A program made the position numbers and the translations under genes. Shown here piece by piece: positions 1-7,320 of a DNA stretch of 12,716 bases. The stretch comes from Saprospiraceae bacterium (GTDB taxonomy: Bacteria > Bacteroidota > Bacteroidia > Chitinophagales > Saprospiraceae), in assembly GCA_027031185.1 (NCBI GenBank), contig JALVEF010000191.1, positions 1 to 12,716 of the forward strand, read 5' to 3'. Position 1 is the first letter of the stretch; every line of letters begins with the position of its first letter. Below the pieces are notes generated by a model that saw only the letters and a list, made by a program, of their open reading frames with translations, was not told where the DNA came from and made no database searches.

Positions 1-972
1 GATGACGTCACCGGGCTTGATGGCCCTGGAGCCAATGTTGTTTTCGGCAGCGGCCACGATACCGATCAAATGTACCGGCAACTTGCGCTTGGCCACTACA
101 TCCATCACCCCCAGGACAGCCGCCGCACCGGCCATATCTCCCTTCATCAGATGCATATTGGCCGGTGGCTTGAGAGAGACGCCGCCGGTGTCGAAGGTGA
201 CACCTTTGCCGACAAGCGCGATTTTGGTGCGAGCACCGCGCGGTTTGTACTCCATGATGATCAATGCCGCCGGGTCCGGACCCGCCTGACCCACGGCATG
301 GATGGCATGGAAGCCCTTTTTTACCAACGCACTGCCGGAGATGACCTGCACCTTGAATCCCGATGCCTTGCCGAGTTTTCGGGCCGTCGCCGCCAGCGTC
401 AGCGGCTTCTTTTTATTGGCGGGCATATTGACCAGATCAAAAATGCTCATTTGTGTCTGCGCCAGATCCGCTGCCTCTTTGGCGATGCGCCGCGCCTTGG
501 CCGGCGCTATCTTGGTGCGTACCACCATCCCCGTACGAGCTGCGGCAAACCCCTTCTTTTTCTCCTTTTTGCTCTTGAACAAGTGGATATCGTACTTGCC
601 GAGTATGGCCCCATTGACGACACCAAAGAGCAAGTCTTCGGCCACGTCTTTCATTTCATCTTGTACAAAGCTCAAGTCCACACCAACCGTGGCCGGCAAT
701 CGTTTGAGATTTGACTTGACCGTCTTGCGAATGCTGCAAATTATTTTTTTCCGGTCATCAGTAATACCGACCAAATAAAGCGTCTTGTCTCCGGCAAAGA
801 CAATCAAATAATCCTTTTCATCGGGCTGCCATACATCAAATTCAAAAGAAGACGGAATTTGATAGGTTTTACGGATATCCCGCTCAATTTGCGCCGTGGT
901 GCAATCCTTGCACACAGGCACCAATACAACTGAAGGCAACTCCGCACTATTCTCGGTAAATTGGAACTTCAT
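1..972 (-). CDS. pepA: M17 family leucyl aminopeptidase, C-terminus cut by window edge
   Basis: Cytosolic metallo-aminopeptidase that removes N-terminal residues from peptides using two metal ions. I translated 324 residues from the ATG at 972 (reading leftward) with no stop before the window edge. The M17 signature is clear: a VGKGVTFDTGG stretch with K256 and D261, SLKP with K268, and MKGDMAGAA with D279, matching the metal ligands and lysines of PepA. An upstream NMPANKKKP segment (about 182-190) matches the start of the catalytic domain. The NTDAEGR motif, which carries the last metal ligands, lies beyond the window, so completeness cannot be judged. The N-terminal domain (1-150) is much less conserved, as usual in the family. 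It is the last of four minus-strand genes, 108 bp after the epimerase, with its own possible -7 box at 1049-1056. The family is certain; the symbol follows the E. coli relative. Confidence 0.93.
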   Translation of the reverse strand, partial: MKFQFTENSAELPSVVLVPVCKDCTTAQIERDIRKTYQIPSSFEFDVWQPDEKDYLIVFAGDKTLYLVGITDDRKKIICSIRKTVKSNLKRLPATVGVDLSFVQDEMKDVAEDLLFGVVNGAILGKYDIHLFKSKKEKKKGFAAARTGMVVRTKIAPAKARRIAKEAADLAQTQMSIFDLVNMPANKKKPLTLAATARKLGKASGFKVQVISGSALVKKGFHAIHAVGQAGPDPAALIIMEYKPRGARTKIALVGKGVTFDTGGVSLKPPANMHLMKGDMAGAAAVLGVMDVVAKRKLPVHLIGIVAAAENNIGSRAIKPGDVI

Positions 973-1048
973 AAAGTAGTTATGACTTAATCTCCACGCC
1001 AAAGGCGATGCCCGGCCCGGATGCCAAAATATGCCCCACCTGTCGGCC

Positions 1049-1056
1049 CAAAGTTA
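1049..1056 (-). promoter_or_regulatory. Possible Bacteroidota -7 box for the aminopeptidase gene
   Basis: Reading the minus strand, TAACTTTG is an exact match to the Bacteroidota -7 consensus TAnnTTTG and lies about 77 bases before the aminopeptidase ATG. No TTG sits at the usual 19-21 base distance; one lies only 12 bases upstream. The box is therefore only half supported. Confidence 0.4.
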
Positions 1057-1080
1057 CACAGAATACGACAAATGAATACA

Positions 1081-2112
1081 CTACGAGCCTATTTCCAATG
1101 GATAATGTCGAAAATCGTCCGCCTGCGACAGCAAAAACTTCTCTGCCGTCTCCCGAACCGTCTCCTCAAACGGTCGGTAACGGAATTGAAAGACCTCCCG
1201 CGACAGCGTATTATCGTAATAAAACCGGTGCATGGACGTGCGCATCGTCTCCCGTGTGATGAGCGGAGTGCCCCCAAACAGCCGTGTGCGCAGCCACTCC
1301 ACACGCCAGGCCAAAGCGCGCAATGGCGCCACAAACGGCACTGCGGGCGGCGACACGCCCAATGCAGCGGCAATATCCGCAAAAGCCTGTCGGTACGTCA
1401 CATTGGCCCCGTTGGCTATAAACCGGCGACCCGACACATCCGACGCCATCATCCGTATCATGAGATCGGCCACGTCGCGCACGTCCACAAAGCCCGTACT
1501 GCCTACCGGATAGAAGCGCAAACCCCGATAAACCTCTAAAAACAACTTCGCCGGCCCCTCCTGCCATCGTCCACTACCCAGTATCACCGCCGGATTGATG
1601 ATGACCGCATTGAGTCCTTCACCAATGCCACGCCACACTTCCTTCTCCGCCAGGTACTTACTGCGTGCATACGCCGAGTTCAGCTTGCTGCCGTCCCACT
1701 TCAAATCTTCGGTCACCTTCTCCCTGCCCTTCACCCGACCAATGGCTGCAATCGAAGAGACAAAAACCATCTTGCCCACGCCGGCTTCCAAGGCCGCATT
1801 GACCACATGGGCCGTGCCTTCCACATTGACACGGTACATCCGCCGCTTGTCGCGCGGATCAAAAGATACCACCGCCGCACAGTGATATAAAGCATCCACC
1901 GACGACATCGCATCGTACAGGCCCACCACATCCAGCACATCCGTATCCACCCATTCGATGCGGTCCCGGATATCCGCCACCAGATCCATGCGCGAGTCCA
2001 CACGACGCGTCGCGCGGATATTCGTATAGCCCGATGCCAACAACTGCCGCAACAGGTAGCTGCCCAAAAAGCCTGTCCCCCCTGTCACCAATATGGTTGC
2101 ATCTCTTTTCAT
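1081..2112 (-). CDS. NAD-dependent epimerase/dehydratase (extended SDR family)
   Basis: Extended short-chain dehydrogenase/reductase of 343 residues, the usual length for this family. The NAD(P)-binding Rossmann motif is at the N-terminus (TGGTGFLG, with G11, G14 and G17). An SS at 119-120 and YARSK (Y148, K152) give the catalytic Ser and YxxxK pair, and NPAVILG near 175 fits the substrate-side loop. The general pattern, with VNVEGT near 96-100 and a GFVDVRDVA segment, resembles the dihydroflavonol-4-reductase-like or sterol-dehydrogenase-like branch, which acts on varied sugar or hydroxy-ketone substrates. The actual substrate cannot be told from sequence. The ATG at 2112 is the natural start because the Rossmann strand begins six residues later. 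A near-match -7 box (TAACTTCG, minus strand 2127-2120) lies seven bases upstream. It is flanked by same-strand genes with gaps of about 110 bp, so it may be transcribed separately. Confidence 0.92.
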   Translation of the reverse strand: MKRDATILVTGGTGFLGSYLLRQLLASGYTNIRATRRVDSRMDLVADIRDRIEWVDTDVLDVVGLYDAMSSVDALYHCAAVVSFDPRDKRRMYRVNVEGTAHVVNAALEAGVGKMVFVSSIAAIGRVKGREKVTEDLKWDGSKLNSAYARSKYLAEKEVWRGIGEGLNAVIINPAVILGSGRWQEGPAKLFLEVYRGLRFYPVGSTGFVDVRDVADLMIRMMASDVSGRRFIANGANVTYRQAFADIAAALGVSPPAVPFVAPLRALAWRVEWLRTRLFGGTPLITRETMRTSMHRFYYDNTLSREVFQFRYRPFEETVRETAEKFLLSQADDFRHYPLEIGS

Positions 2113-2225
2113 CGGGCAGCGAAGTTACGCATTAGTTCGATTTGACGGCCACTATGCACCCACCTCTACACAAACCGTTCGGCACTCCGTGCCGAAAACT
2201 TTTTCCCTTCTCATCACGCGCCGCA

Positions 2226-3170
2226 TCATTCGTGACCGGCAGAAGAACCGTCGTCGGGATAGTCAAATCGCAGATGAAATGCCGCTATCTCCGGGCGCGA
2301 TCCCGGCACCTTCCACGCCCCGTCATAATCAATGCGCGCCGGCACCGTCCCCGCAGGCGTGTCCGTGAGCGCCACATCCATACGCACGTCAAACCAAAAA
2401 AGCAGGTTGCGGTTTCGCAAGTGATACTTCTTGGCAATAATGCCGTAGTCCGACTTGCGGAGCCACATCTCCAGCGATTTGATCACCGTCTTGCCGGAGG
2501 GAAAGCCGGGCTTGGCACGCGCGGAGAATACATAGCAAGCGGTCCCGTCCTGATAGGGACGGGAAAGGATTTTAAAGTCATAGTACCGCAGCATCTTCTC
2601 GTCGAAAATGGCCGTCTTGTGCCCGATCAACGGTATGTCCACCGGTCGCCCCGGATTGAAGATCAGTTTTTTGAGTTGCGCCACGTACTTTTCCATCCGC
2701 GAAGACGTCTTTTTCGCCTGCTCACCTGCACGGTCCGGACGCACACAGTGCCTGCCTTTTCGCAAAAACAATCGGGCAAACATCTTGGCCGTATAGTAGC
2801 GATACTGGCCCCGCCGGGTGTAGAAATTGCCCGTTGTCTTTTCGGAGATCACCTCTAAATCCGTGCAGTACCCCTCCCGGCGTTGCTGCACTTCACTCTC
2901 GTAAGTCGCCTTGACTTTTTTGCGCTTCCGCGCAAAAAAGCGAAAGGCGTTGGTATTGTGATACGACACCCGCCGCAGCCGCTTAAAACTCTGCTCAAAC
3001 ACCGTGTCTTGCCGGACTACCCGGATAAAGTCCCTGACATCAAAATCCCGCTTGGCAGCCACCACTAAGTCACTGTCCAGCATGATGATCGCCGCGATCG
3101 AATCATCTATCTGCCCAAAGGCCGGTACCGCCCACAACAAAAGCCACACCGGAAAAACGTACCGCTTCAT
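2226..3170 (-). CDS. Secreted protein of unknown function
   Basis: A 314-residue protein I do not recognise. It begins with a clear Sec signal peptide (MKRYVFPVWLLLWAVPAFGQ) with likely cleavage after AFG at residue 19. The mature part is rich in Lys, Arg and aromatic residues, has no membrane helix and no obvious catalytic motif. Two cysteines (102, 142) fall in the first half and one (212) in the second. The C-terminal third alternates short hydrophobic and charged strands (DGTACYVFSARAKP, LLFWFDVRMDVAL, IDYDGAWKVP, FHLRFDY), which suggests a beta-rich periplasmic fold, perhaps LolA-like; that is a guess. Its ATG overlaps the stop codon of the upstream transporter gene as ATGA, so the two are probably translated together. 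The open frame extends upstream to 3707, but only inside the transporter gene in another frame, so the start at 3170 with its signal peptide is preferred. Confidence 0.82.
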   Translation of the reverse strand: MKRYVFPVWLLLWAVPAFGQIDDSIAAIIMLDSDLVVAAKRDFDVRDFIRVVRQDTVFEQSFKRLRRVSYHNTNAFRFFARKRKKVKATYESEVQQRREGYCTDLEVISEKTTGNFYTRRGQYRYYTAKMFARLFLRKGRHCVRPDRAGEQAKKTSSRMEKYVAQLKKLIFNPGRPVDIPLIGHKTAIFDEKMLRYYDFKILSRPYQDGTACYVFSARAKPGFPSGKTVIKSLEMWLRKSDYGIIAKKYHLRNRNLLFWFDVRMDVALTDTPAGTVPARIDYDGAWKVPGSRPEIAAFHLRFDYPDDGSSAGHE

Positions 3171-3976
3171 GTATTTTGCATCGCTAATTGGCGCAGACGC
3201 TCCGCCTCCTCCGGCCCTAGGTAGCGCTCTATGACGTAATGCATGGCGTATATGGCCGGCGTCAAGGCGATGGCCATGACAAACTTGTACATATAATTGA
3301 TCAGACCGATAGCCAGCACGCGCGTAAAGGGCCAGTGAGCACCCAGATAAAAGGCTATGAAGAGCACGACAAAAGAATCCACCAACTGGGAAATGAGCGT
3401 CGAGCCCGTAGCGCGCAGCCAGATCTTCTCCTCCCCCGTCCACTGCTTGATCCGGTGGAAGCTCACCACGTCCAAAATCTGCCCCACGAGAAAGGCCACC
3501 AACGAGCCGATGATGATCCACAGACTCTGCCCAAAAACTATCCCGAAAGCCGCATCGTAGTCGGAGACGCGCGCCTCCATCGCCTCTCTCTGTGCCTCGG
3601 TAGCCAGCCGCGTCAAGTGAGACCGCGGCCAGAAGCCCGCCGGCTCCAGGCGGATCGCCACATAAATCACCAAAAAGGCAAAGGCAATCAAAACCACCGT
3701 CATCCACGACAAAAACCGCACACCCCGCGGCCCAAAATACTCATTGATGATGTCGGTCAGCACAAAGACCACGGGCCACAGCAGCACTCCTGCCGTCAGG
3801 TTAAAACTCAACTGCCCGTAGCCCAGTATGCGCAAATTGGCGGGCGCAAAGCCCAAACTCATCTCAAGCGAAAAAATTTTGACCCCGATAAACTCCGCCA
3901 CCAGTGCCGTCGTCACAAACACACCCGCCAACAGGACAAATAGCTTGGCGCTCTTGCCTTGTAGAACTTGTTCCAT
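3167..3976 (-). CDS. yhhQ: Queuosine precursor transporter (VUT/YhhQ family)
   Basis: Integral inner-membrane protein of 269 residues from the VUT family, whose characterised members import 7-cyano-7-deazaguanine (preQ0) or preQ1 for synthesis of the modified tRNA base queuosine. About six hydrophobic helices are visible (near 11-30, 59-79, 88-108, 146-166, 192-212, 218-247). Family marks include LTDIINEYFG near 73-82, matching the conserved TD...E.YG loop, and GSTLISQLVDSFVVLFIAF near 191-209, matching the S..SQ..D helix. A hydrophilic loop (112-143) holds many charged residues. The ATG at 3976 is preferred: the longer open frame upstream adds only non-membrane, low-quality sequence across the divergent promoter region, and a TATATTTG box lies just before this ATG. 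The stop overlaps the start of the secreted protein gene. Specificity for a particular queuosine precursor is inferred from the family. Confidence 0.9.
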   Translation of the reverse strand: MEQVLQGKSAKLFVLLAGVFVTTALVAEFIGVKIFSLEMSLGFAPANLRILGYGQLSFNLTAGVLLWPVVFVLTDIINEYFGPRGVRFLSWMTVVLIAFAFLVIYVAIRLEPAGFWPRSHLTRLATEAQREAMEARVSDYDAAFGIVFGQSLWIIIGSLVAFLVGQILDVVSFHRIKQWTGEEKIWLRATGSTLISQLVDSFVVLFIAFYLGAHWPFTRVLAIGLINYMYKFVMAIALTPAIYAMHYVIERYLGPEEAERLRQLAMQNT

Positions 3977-3980
3977 CCCG

Positions 3981-3988
3981 CAAATATA
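3981..3988 (-). promoter_or_regulatory. -7 promoter box for the transporter gene, very close to the start codon
   Basis: On the minus strand TATATTTG matches TAnnTTTG exactly and is followed by only four bases before the ATG at 3976. Transcription would start at or next to the start codon, giving a leaderless or almost leaderless mRNA. No TTG is seen at the usual upstream distance. Confidence 0.5.
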
Positions 3989-4152
3989 GCAATTCTGTAC
4001 CGGTGTTCTTCGGGACTTCACCCGCAAACAGCACAACGGGCCGGCTCCGGCCGGGCACAAAAGAAGAAAGTTTGCGACGTGACCGTCGCGAGGACGCTGA
4101 CGGTAAGCTCCATCCAAAACGGTCAACGTCATTCAGGCATTTTCATTTTCAG

Positions 4153-4173
4153 ACCCTTGACCCTTCACCCTTC
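4153..4173 (+). repeat. Three tandem 7-bp repeats (ACCCTTS)
   Basis: Three back-to-back heptamers, ACCCTTG, ACCCTTC and ACCCTTC, followed by a partial fourth, lie in the 235-bp divergent gap between the transporter and surE. They end 19 bases before the surE -7 box, where the -33 element and activator contacts would fall. No other strong structure was seen in this gap. Confidence 0.7.
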
Positions 4174-4192
4174 ACCTTGTACCGTATTTACT

Positions 4193-4200
4193 TACCTTTG
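4193..4200 (+). promoter_or_regulatory. -7 promoter box for surE
   Basis: TACCTTTG is an exact TAnnTTTG match. Only 11 bases separate it from the surE ATG, so the 5' leader would be about 5 bases. The expected -33 TTG is poor here (CTT at the 20-base distance). Confidence 0.55.
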
Positions 4201-4211
4201 CCCGAAAAAAC

Positions 4212-4988
4212 ATGAGCAAGCCCCTCATACTGGTCACCAACGATGACGGCATCGTCGCCCCCGGCATCAAAGCGTTGGTAGAAGTGGCCCGGCAATTTGG
4301 CGAAGTCATCGTCGTCGCGCCGGACAAACCCCAGTCAGGCAAAGGACACGGCATCACCATATCCGATCCGATCCGGCTTCGCCGTGTGGACGTATTCGAA
4401 GATGTAGAGTCCTACGAATGTTCCGGCACACCGGTGGACTGCGTCAAGCTGGCCAAGACCGTCCTGCTCAAAGACAGGCAGATAGACTACTGTTTTTCGG
4501 GTATCAACCACGGCTCCAACGCCAGCATCAATATCATCTATTCCGGCACCATGTCGGCGGCCATGGAAGCCTACCTGGAAGGCATTCCCTCCGCCGGATT
4601 TTCGCTCCTGGACTACTCCTTTGATGCCGATCTGACCGGCGCCCGCCTATATGCCGAAAAATTGATGGCCAAGCTGATCCATCAGCCGGACGCCTACCCA
4701 CGCAATTTCTTGCTCAACGTCAATATACCCGCTGTTCCCCCAAAGGACATCCGCGGTATTCGCATTTGCCGTCAGGCAGAATCCCGCTGGATCGAAGAAT
4801 ACGTCGAAGCCGTGGACCCCAAAGGACTTCGCTACTACTGGCTCACCGGCCATTTTGACCATGACGACATGGTAGAAGGCACCGACAACCACGCCCTGGC
4901 CCACAACTACGTCTCTGTCGTGCCCTCTCACTATGACCTGACCGCTCACTTCCTCCTCTCCAAATTCAATGCCCTGGAGCAGGACTGA
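4212..4988 (+). CDS. surE: 5'/3'-nucleotidase SurE
   Basis: Metal-dependent phosphatase of 258 residues that hydrolyses nucleoside 5'- and 3'-monophosphates (some members also exopolyphosphate); in many bacteria it is linked to stationary-phase survival. The family signature is complete: VTNDDG at 8-13 with D11 and D12, S42 in the APDKPQSGKGHG loop, and SGINHGSN at 96-103 with N99, which together form the metal site. These are followed by YSGTMSAAMEA at 110-120, the usual YSGTV.AA.E motif. Length is normal. The ATG at 4212 lies seven codons before the first beta strand and 11 bases after a -7 box. The gene faces away from the transporter gene and is followed after 84 bases by a copy of the 58-bp palindromic element. 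Confidence 0.97.
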   Translation: MSKPLILVTNDDGIVAPGIKALVEVARQFGEVIVVAPDKPQSGKGHGITISDPIRLRRVDVFEDVESYECSGTPVDCVKLAKTVLLKDRQIDYCFSGINHGSNASINIIYSGTMSAAMEAYLEGIPSAGFSLLDYSFDADLTGARLYAEKLMAKLIHQPDAYPRNFLLNVNIPAVPPKDIRGIRICRQAESRWIEEYVEAVDPKGLRYYWLTGHFDHDDMVEGTDNHALAHNYVSVVPSHYDLTAHFLLSKFNALEQD

Positions 4989-5072
4989 CACCGGCCAGGG
5001 CCTCCTTTGGCAGCCGGCGGGCTTATCCAAAGCATTTTGCCCATACACGCGGGCGGGGTCCCTTTCCCAATT

Positions 5073-5130
5073 GTAACTGTTTAGGTGCTCCTGTTTTTAG
5101 CGCAAAAACAGCGGGTACCTAAACAGTTAC
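5073..5130 (+). repeat. 58-bp imperfect palindromic element, copy 1
   Basis: Outer inverted arms of 14 bp (GTAACTGTTTAGGT and ACCTAAACAGTTAC) enclose an inner 8-bp stem (CTGTTTTT and AAAAACAG) with loop AGCGC. The joints are unequal (GCTC on the left, CGGGT on the right), which gives the element a direction. Read as plus-strand RNA, GCUC can pair with GGGU through G-U and C-G pairs, leaving one bulged C and a stem of about 26 pairs. It lies 84 bp after the surE stop, in the surE orientation, and 60 bp before the sigma gene. Related copies are at 7920, 12301 and (half) 7988. No transposase is present. Confidence 0.95.
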
Positions 5131-5190
5131 TCCCAATTTTTTCCCAAAAAGCAGCGCCAAACGACACAAAAGCGTTATATTGCGCAAGGG

Positions 5191-5751
5191 ATGAGCCTTT
5201 CATTGCAAATAGTATTACAGGAAGAGCAAGCCGTCATCCGGGCCATCATTCGCCAGGAGGCTTGGGCGCAGCGCAAGCTGTACGAGGCTTACTATGGCCG
5301 CATGATGGGCGTGTGCCTACGCTACGCCAACACGCCGGAAGACGCACTGGACATCCTGCAAGACGGCTTTCTCAAGGTATTCAGGAACATCCACAAGTAC
5401 AATGAAGGTACATCCCTAAGCGCCTGGATACACCGCATCATGGTCAATACATGCATTGATTATTATCGCCGCCAACAGCGGCGCCAGACTGAAGACTTCG
5501 AGCAAGTACAGCCCTATCTGTCCTATCAACCGCATGTATTGCACCAAATCGGCAGGGAAGAAGTACTGGATGCCCTGGCCGAGCTCAGCCCCGTGTACCG
5601 CGCTGTCTTTAACCTTTACGTCATAGAGGGCTATTCTCACAGGGAAATCGGTCAGATGCTGGGCATTACGGAGAGCACATCCCGCTCCAATCTCCTTAAA
5701 GCCAGGCAAAAATTGAAAGCATTACTGATGAAAAAAGGCATTGAAAAATGA
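5191..5751 (+). CDS. RNA polymerase ECF sigma-70 factor
   Basis: Extracytoplasmic-function sigma factor of 186 residues that would direct RNA polymerase to a specific set of promoters. Region 2 spans about 23-95 and includes DALDILQDGFLKVFRNI (core binding) and LSAWIHRIMVNTCIDYYRR (-10 recognition and melting). Region 4 spans about 122-175 and contains the helix-turn-helix EGYSHREIGQMLGITESTSR, which ends in the usual S-x-S-R-x-N-L-x-K-A-R pattern. Region 3 is absent, as expected for ECF factors. The ATG at 5191 gives a typical N-terminus; a TTGCGCAA palindrome lies just upstream (5180-5187), with no clear -7 box. The next gene begins 31 bp downstream, or overlaps by 11 bp if its TTG start is used. 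That gene product is the likely membrane partner that controls this sigma factor. Confidence 0.96.
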   Translation: MSLSLQIVLQEEQAVIRAIIRQEAWAQRKLYEAYYGRMMGVCLRYANTPEDALDILQDGFLKVFRNIHKYNEGTSLSAWIHRIMVNTCIDYYRRQQRRQTEDFEQVQPYLSYQPHVLHQIGREEVLDALAELSPVYRAVFNLYVIEGYSHREIGQMLGITESTSRSNLLKARQKLKALLMKKGIEK

Positions 5752-5782
5752 GTCCGCTCACAATGCCAAACGCGAATCACGT

Positions 5783-7210
5783 ATGAGAAGAGAGCATTTT
5801 GACGACGAAATCCGCCACCTGCTCCGGGATTTGGACGTCCCGTTTCAGGCCGAGCATTGGGATGACCTGAGCCACCGGCTCCGGCAAGTCAAAGAAGCCA
5901 ACACACCCGATGCCAGAACGGCTTTTGACAAAGAAGTTTCCCACAAAATAAAAGACTTTGAAACGCCTTTTGTAGAAGCCCATTGGCTGAGCCTTTATTG
6001 GCGACTGGTGCGGGAAACCTACATCAACAAATGGGTCATCACCACCAAAATCACCGAAGCCTTTCTCATTTTGATCATGGCCCTGTCCTTTGTACAGACC
6101 AACCGCTTCCACGTCTATCCGCACAATGGCAACCCTATCCCGCCATCCATCCATCAGCCCGCACCGCCCACTCACAACAATACCGACCGGAATTATGCCC
6201 GTGCAGATCAAATACCGCCGGGCCCATCGCCCCGCCGGCGCATGGCACCAAAAGACGGGCGGCATACGCCCCGGCTCCTTGCCCATAGACCCAACCATCA
6301 GACCGTCCCACCGATTGCCGCCCCCCTTATCCGACCGCTTCCCGCCCCTCCCCCCGCACTCCCCGCCCGGAAGACGCATGCGGCCCCGCAGACCGCAGCC
6401 ATTCTTCCCGCTTTACCCCGGACCGGGACACACGTCCAGCCCCCTTCCGCTCCTTTGCCTTCCATCGTGGCGGCACAGCGCCAAAACGCCTTCTTTCTGG
6501 ACGTCTTCACGGCCCTGGCCGGATGCCGGATCATCACCGGCACCGAGCCTTTCAATGACATCAACCCGCCCGACCTGGCAGCGATTTCCACCGGTGCGGG
6601 TATCACCATCGGCAAAACACTGGCAAGAAAATACCTGGCAAAAGTCGGGATCTCGTTCTCACAGTTGCATTACAGGCCTGCGCCCATCATTCGCATCACC
6701 AACGGCGATGCGGCTACCGGCTACGCCGGCTGGGCCACCCGCGACATCCATGTCAAGCAATTGCGCATCCCCGTCTCTATTGAAGGCAAGCTGCTCCACC
6801 GCGGCAAGCATCGCTTCTACTGGAAAGCCGGGGCTGTCCCCGTCATCAGCAGGGCCTCATTCCATCAACAAGGATATTACTTCGGCGACCCCGATGAAAA
6901 CCAAATAATCCTCTTGGACAGCGACCTGTCCACATCCCAGCAAACCGCTTACGTCGCTCCCAAAACCGACAGACAGGCCGCCTACCCCGCCAATCCATCC
7001 TTGTCCACCCAAAGCGACCAGGCTGTTGTGGTACAAGATCAGCTCATCGCTCTCGGACGCATCGGCATAGACTACAGTCTCTCCCGCTACAATTATGACC
7101 TAAACCTGGGCTTGCACTATGACTTCCAGCTCAGCAACAATGGCATCGGCCTGCCTAAAGACAAAATCAACGCACTGGAATTTCAAGCCGGCCTCCGCTT
7201 TTGGCTCTAA
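5783..7210 (+). CDS. Possible transmembrane anti-sigma / outer-membrane beta-barrel fusion protein
   Basis: A 475-residue protein encoded directly after the ECF sigma gene. Domain order from the ATG at 5783: two tandem 28-residue motifs (6-33 and 48-75) with conserved F, D, E, P, F, H, W, L and R-L positions; one hydrophobic helix (about 89-105); a long Pro/Ala/Arg-rich linker (about 112-230); and a C-terminal domain (about 235-475) of alternating beta strands. That domain has many aromatic and glycine positions and ends in FQAGLRFWL, a typical outer-membrane barrel end for this phylum. No classical anti-sigma zinc motif is seen. Position and layout suggest that the N-terminus binds the sigma factor in the cytoplasm while the linker crosses the periplasm. 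This is inference. A TTG at 5741 in the same frame would add 14 residues and overlap the sigma gene; the ATG is preferred because the first motif starts five residues after it. Confidence 0.8.
   Translation: MRREHFDDEIRHLLRDLDVPFQAEHWDDLSHRLRQVKEANTPDARTAFDKEVSHKIKDFETPFVEAHWLSLYWRLVRETYINKWVITTKITEAFLILIMALSFVQTNRFHVYPHNGNPIPPSIHQPAPPTHNNTDRNYARADQIPPGPSPRRRMAPKDGRHTPRLLAHRPNHQTVPPIAAPLIRPLPAPPPALPARKTHAAPQTAAILPALPRTGTHVQPPSAPLPSIVAAQRQNAFFLDVFTALAGCRIITGTEPFNDINPPDLAAISTGAGITIGKTLARKYLAKVGISFSQLHYRPAPIIRITNGDAATGYAGWATRDIHVKQLRIPVSIEGKLLHRGKHRFYWKAGAVPVISRASFHQQGYYFGDPDENQIILLDSDLSTSQQTAYVAPKTDRQAAYPANPSLSTQSDQAVVVQDQLIALGRIGIDYSLSRYNYDLNLGLHYDFQLSNNGIGLPKDKINALEFQAGLRFWL
5798..6007 (+). 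repeat. Two coding copies of a 28-residue motif
   Basis: The first copy is encoded at 5798-5881 and the second at 5924-6007. They share 12 of 28 identical residues by my alignment, including F-D-x-E at the start, P-F in the middle, and H-W-x-x-L-x-x-R-L at the end, with similar residues at several other places. They probably arose by internal duplication and form two helical units in front of the membrane helix. Confidence 0.8.
6341..6368 (-). other. Potential G-quadruplex motif on the minus strand
   Basis: On the plus strand there are five runs of three or more C (CCC, CCCC, CCCCCC, CCCC, CCC) joined by loops of 1, 1, 5 and 1 bases. The minus strand, which is the template for this gene, therefore carries five G runs with short loops, a strong quadruplex pattern. 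It lies inside the Pro-rich linker coding region, so it may simply follow from the proline codons. Confidence 0.6.
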
Positions 7211-7320
7211 ATACCACTTTCCTCGGCCTTGCAACGTAGCACACTTCGTTAGTTTCTTAAAATGTTAGGCTCTCAGAATCAGCGACTTAACAACTTAACG
7301 CGCTATTAACATAAAACCAT

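Noticed and set aside
70..714. Plus-strand open frame opposite the aminopeptidase
   Set aside because: The minus strand gives an uninterrupted M17 protein with its metal-binding motifs, so this is a shadow.
3171..3707. Upstream extension of the secreted protein
   Set aside because: It lies inside the transporter gene in another frame on the same strand; the start at 3170 gives a proper signal peptide.
3239..3943. Long plus-strand open frame opposite the transporter
   Set aside because: Antisense shadow of a membrane protein, with an extreme His/Gln/Lys/Arg composition.
4991..5017. CCGGCCA / TGGCAGCCGG inverted repeat after surE as a terminator
   Set aside because: Bulged stem with no following T run.
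5741..5783. TTG start for the sigma-partner gene, overlapping the sigma gene by 11 bp
   Set aside because: Possible, with a weak AAGG before it, but the added 14 residues are polar and unlike the conserved motif; the ATG at 5783 places the first motif right at the start. Kept as an alternative only.
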